From Thiohalospira sp051746205 (GTDB taxonomy: Bacteria > Pseudomonadota > Gammaproteobacteria > Thiohalospirales > Thiohalospiraceae), in the NCBI GenBank assembly GCA_051746205.1, contig JBNJEU010000084.1, forward strand, positions 1 through 6,317: DNA of 6,317 bases, in the 5' to 3' direction. Shown piece by piece: positions 6,182-6,317 of the stretch. Both the position numbers and the translations under genes were made by a program. Positions within the stretch are counted from its first letter, which is position 1. Every line of letters begins with the position of its first letter. The notes beneath the pieces were generated by a model. That model worked only from the letters and a program-made list of their open reading frames with translations, had not been told where the DNA came from and made no database searches.

Positions 6182-6196
6182 GACGGCTTCGCGCGA

Positions 6197-6230
6197 GCCG
6201 ATGGCCCGGGTGGTCATCGGCCTTGCCTTT
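6197..6230 (+). terminator. Intrinsic terminator after the transporter gene
   Basis: GCCGATGGCC (6197-6206) pairs with GGTCATCGGC (6212-6221) over ten base pairs with one G-U, closing a 5-nt loop. The tail CTTGCCTTT (6222-6230) is only moderately T-rich. It begins 15 nt after the stop codon. A smaller overlapping hairpin, CGGCT (6184-6188) with AGCCG (6196-6200), competes for part of the stem. Confidence 0.75.
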
Positions 6231-6250
6231 CCCGCAGAGGGCGCTATCAT
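6223..6250 (+). promoter_or_regulatory. Probable promoter of tRNA-Lys
   Basis: The -35 box TTGCCT (6223-6228, four of six consensus bases) and the -10 box TATCAT (6245-6250, five of six) are 16 nt apart. The GC-rich run after the -10 (GGGCGCCC) resembles the discriminator of stringently controlled stable-RNA promoters. Initiation near 6257 would leave a leader of about 12 nt before the tRNA. Confidence 0.65.
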
Positions 6251-6259
6251 GGGCGCCCT
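6238..6259 (+). repeat. Inverted repeat around the tRNA promoter -10 box
   Basis: AGGGCGC (6238-6244) and GCGCCCT (6253-6259) are perfect 7-bp inverted repeats. They flank an 8-nt spacer that contains the whole TATCAT -10 hexamer, and TT follows the right arm. It may be a back-up terminator for read-through from the transporter gene, an operator over the promoter, or a chance product of GC-rich flanks. Confidence 0.5.
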
Positions 6260-6268
6260 TTCCGTATC

Positions 6269-6317
6269 GGGCCGTTAGCTCAGTTGGTAGAGCAGTGGAC
6301 TTTTAATCCATTGGTCG
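6269..6317 (+). tRNA. tRNA-Lys(UUU), 3' end outside window
   Basis: The sequence follows gammaproteobacterial tRNA-Lys closely. Acceptor strand GGGCCGT is at 6269-6275 and the D arm GCTC/GAGC at 6278-6293. The anticodon stem is GTGGA/TCCAT (6295-6299 with 6307-6311). The anticodon loop is CTTTTAA (6300-6306), with anticodon TTT at 6302-6304. The window ends in the variable region, so the T arm, the acceptor 3' strand and any encoded CCA are not visible. The tRNA decodes AAA and AAG. It is not a QueE/QueC queuosine target, since queuosine is placed in GUN-anticodon tRNAs. Confidence 0.95.

Noticed and set aside
4874..6250. A 458-codon open frame on the minus strand across the transporter gene
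   Set aside because: The translation is compositionally odd (Asp/Gly/His/Glu-rich, no fold signature), and it is antisense to a clear membrane protein with family motifs. It is a shadow of codon bias.
6183..6306. Coding sequence running into the tRNA (ending SSVGRAVDF)
   Set aside because: This is the familiar spurious translation of a tRNA gene and has no independent support.

Overview
The window is a compact, GC-rich, almost gap-free stretch of plus-strand genes. It reads as chromosomal core DNA of a gammaproteobacterium. The order tolA-tolB-pal-cpoB-queE-queC, the gammaproteobacterial type of tRNA-Lys, and the QueE, QueC and Pal sequences all fit that group. The lipoprotein Pal and the periplasmic CpoB carry extra Glu/Asp-rich segments. 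Together with the YeeE/YedE sulfur-compound transporter this hints at a halophilic or haloalkaliphilic, perhaps sulfur-metabolising lineage such as Ectothiorhodospiraceae. That placement is an inference, not something the sequence proves.

Layout. Positions 1-614 hold the 3' part of tolA: a long 24-bp tandem repeat coding an Ala/Glu/Arg/Gln helix, then the TolB/Pal-binding C-terminal domain. Next come tolB (621-1949), pal (1966-2574) and cpoB (2571-3395), completing the trans-envelope Tol-Pal machine that constricts the outer membrane during division. queE (3392-4078) and queC (4075-4758) follow without a gap. They encode two successive steps to preQ0, the precursor of the tRNA base queuosine. 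pal/cpoB, cpoB/queE and queE/queC each overlap by 4 nt (ATGA, ATGA, GTGA), so the block is probably one translationally coupled operon.

A 151-nt intergenic region (4759-4909) separates queC from the next unit. It contains a perfect TATAAT and a leader of about 110 nt with three possible hairpins, including a 14-nt perfect palindrome. The following gene (4910-6181) encodes a 423-residue YeeE/YedE-family membrane transporter with the three signature cysteines. It is followed by a good intrinsic terminator (6197-6230), whose T-rich tail overlaps the likely -35 box of a tRNA promoter. The window ends inside a tRNA-Lys(UUU) gene (6269 onward).

Most of the window is well-understood core biology. 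I do not see a new defence, mobile or CRISPR-like system. The points most worth a second look are the structured leader and extended loops of the sulfur transporter, the homogenised repeat in tolA, the acidic tails in the Tol-Pal proteins, and the dense overlap of terminator, promoter and inverted repeat in front of the tRNA gene.
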